Positions 7,167 through 8,282 of a stretch of 8,282 bases of DNA are shown here, one piece after another. The DNA is from an uncultured Caulobacteraceae bacterium. GTDB lineage: Bacteria > Pseudomonadota > Alphaproteobacteria > Caulobacterales > TH1-2. A program made the translations under genes and the position numbers. Where the stretch lies: positions 1-8,282 of the forward strand of contig CALBST010000453.1 of the NCBI GenBank assembly GCA_937967425.1. Direction: 5' to 3'. The notes beneath the pieces were generated by a model. That model made no database searches and was not told the DNA's origin. It saw nothing but the letters and a program-made list of their open reading frames with translations. The first letter of the stretch is position 1. Each line of letters opens with the position of its first letter.

Positions 7167-8173
7167 GCGGCTTCCGTTCAGACGGCAGCGTCGTCTGCTT
7201 CGGCGAGGTGTTGCTCCGCCTCTCCGCGCCCGGCGCCGAACTGCTTCTGCAAACCCCACAGCTCAATGTTTGCGTCGGCGGCGCTGAGGCAAACGTTGCT
7301 ATCTCCCTCGCCACGCTCGGTCACACTGCCCGTGTATTCACGGTGCTTCCGGACAATACATTCGGCCACGCCGCGCGCAACGAACTCCGCCGCTATGGCG
7401 TCGACACTTCGCAGGTTGCGTTCTCGCCCGGCCGCATGGGGCTTTACTTTCTGAGCCCCGGCGCCGGTGGCCGCGCCGCCGAAGTGATCTACGACCGCGC
7501 CGGCTCTGCATTCGCGTCAGCGGATCACGCGAAGACGAACTGGAGCGAAGTGCTCAGCGGCGCGGGCTGGCTGCATGTCTCCGGCGTCACCGCCGCGCTC
7601 GGCGCCGCCGCTGCCGACGCCGCGATCCGTGCGGTCACCGAGGCGCGCAAACTCGGCCTCACCGTTTCGTTCGACTGCAACTACCGCGAAAAGCTCTGGA
7701 AAGCCTGGAACGGCGACGCACCCGCTATCCTCGGCCAAATCCTTGCGCAAGCCGACATCGCTTTCGGCAACGAGCGCGACATCGCGCTTATTCTTGGCTG
7801 CGCGCCGGCGAACGGCCGCGAAGCCGCGGACGCCGCGCGCAAAGCGTTCCCGAATCTGAAGCTGATGGCCGCCACGCACCGCGTACAGCACAGCGTCAAT
7901 CATCACGCGCTCGCCGCCGCTCTTCACACACGCGAAGGGTCGTGGGACTCACCGGCCATCGAAGTCACGCATATTGTCGATCGCATCGGCGCGGGCGATG
8001 CGTTCGCCGCTGGCCTCATCCATGCGCTGCGTACTGGCGCCAACAACGCCGACGCGATCCGCTTCGCCCTCGGCGCCGCCTGCATCAAGCACACGATCCC
8101 CGGCGACTTCAATCTCGCCTCTGCCGCCGAGATCGAAGCCTTCCTCGCTGCCGATCTCAGCGTCCGCCGCTAG
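7163..8173 (+). CDS. kdgK: 2-keto-3-deoxygluconate kinase (PfkB/ribokinase family)
   Basis: ATP-dependent cytosolic kinase making 2-keto-3-deoxy-6-phosphogluconate (KDPG), which KDPG aldolase splits to pyruvate and glyceraldehyde 3-phosphate. The 336-residue product has the N-terminal PfkB strand VVCFGEVLLRL (10-20), the first signature around CVGGAEANVAISLATLG (37-53) and the second signature DRIGAGDAFAAGL (273-285), with Asp279 as catalytic base. DCNYREKLWKAW (171-182) and the late HTIPGDFN (310-317) are features I associate with KDG kinases rather than ribokinase or fructokinase. Its start overlaps the kduD stop by four bases, so it is the last gene of the operon. Its stop lies one base from the stop of the convergent permease gene. 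No aldolase is present here; it would need to come from elsewhere, possibly from the Entner-Doudoroff genes expected beyond zwf. Confidence 0.9.
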   Translation: MSGFRSDGSVVCFGEVLLRLSAPGAELLLQTPQLNVCVGGAEANVAISLATLGHTARVFTVLPDNTFGHAARNELRRYGVDTSQVAFSPGRMGLYFLSPGAGGRAAEVIYDRAGSAFASADHAKTNWSEVLSGAGWLHVSGVTAALGAAAADAAIRAVTEARKLGLTVSFDCNYREKLWKAWNGDAPAILGQILAQADIAFGNERDIALILGCAPANGREAADAARKAFPNLKLMAATHRVQHSVNHHALAAALHTREGSWDSPAIEVTHIVDRIGAGDAFAAGLIHALRTGANNADAIRFALGAACIKHTIPGDFNLASAAEIEAFLAADLSVRR

Positions 8174-8174
8174 C

Positions 8175-8282
8175 TCACCAGATCGCCGGCAACGTCAGCG
8201 AAAGCGCCGGCACGAACGTCACCAGCAACAACACTGCGATCGCCGCCAGATAGAACGGCCAGATCGATTTCATCGCCTCAGC
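8175..8282 (-). CDS. dctM: TRAP-type transporter large permease subunit, C-terminal 35 residues
   Basis: Only the end of this inner-membrane protein is visible: 35 codons entering from the right edge and stopping with TGA at 8175-8177. The sequence AEAMKSIWPFYLAAIAVLL followed by LVTFVPALSLTLPAIW is one hydrophobic segment. It has the (I/W)PF...LLLVT(Y/F)VPALSL.LP pattern that ends DctM-type permeases of TRAP systems, which use sodium or proton gradients with a periplasmic binding protein to import organic acids, including uronates and sialate. The large permease is commonly the last gene of a PQM set, so the small permease and binding protein would lie to the right on the same strand. The product is recognised from a short tail, so some doubt remains. 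Uronate transport is inferred from the neighbouring catabolic operon. Confidence 0.75.
   Translation of the reverse strand, partial: AEAMKSIWPFYLAAIAVLLLVTFVPALSLTLPAIW

Overview
The window looks like part of a GC-rich alphaproteobacterial chromosome. The clues are the long, Caulobacter/Sphingomonas/Xanthomonas-type TonB-dependent receptor, the LacI-type regulator beside it, the GC-biased third codon positions and a neighbouring Entner-Doudoroff gene. A member of Caulobacterales/Hyphomonadaceae or Sphingomonadales is the most natural reading, but this is an inference and no species is recognised.

Layout. (1) Positions 1-1468, minus strand: glucose-6-phosphate dehydrogenase (zwf), nearly complete and cut by the left edge. 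(2) Positions 1469-1715: divergent control region with a candidate promoter, two copies of a TGACACCGGTGTCA-type operator reading toward the receptor, and a separate inverted repeat on the zwf side. (3) Positions 1716-4481, plus strand: a 921-residue TonB-dependent outer-membrane receptor, followed by a strong intrinsic terminator. (4) Positions 4623-5690, plus: a LacI/GalR repressor that starts at TTG. (5) Positions 5760-8173, plus: a tight three-gene operon with an operator-like site in front. It encodes an RpiB/LacA/LacB-fold isomerase, a KduD-type short-chain dehydrogenase and a PfkB-family 2-keto-3-deoxygluconate (KDG) kinase. (6) Positions 8175-8282, minus: the last 35 residues of a TRAP-transporter large permease, converging on the kinase gene with a 1-base gap.

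How it fits together. The genes describe uptake and breakdown of unsaturated uronic acids released by polysaccharide lyases, for example from pectin or another uronate-containing glycan. Oligosaccharide would cross the outer membrane through the receptor, and the TRAP system could bring monomers or small products through the inner membrane. The isomerase would convert 4-deoxy-L-threo-5-hexosulose-uronate to 3-deoxy-D-glycero-2,5-hexodiulosonate, KduD would reduce that to KDG, and the kinase would make KDPG. KDPG is also the Entner-Doudoroff intermediate, so the adjacent zwf (often in an operon with later Entner-Doudoroff genes) feeds the same point of metabolism. The classic cupin-fold KduI is absent here and an RpiB-fold protein occupies its slot, resembling the DhuI/DhuD arrangement described in streptococci. 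No lyase, glycosidase or KDPG aldolase is in the window. I saw no RNA genes, CRISPR arrays or mobile elements, and no gene-free stretch longer than 300 bases.
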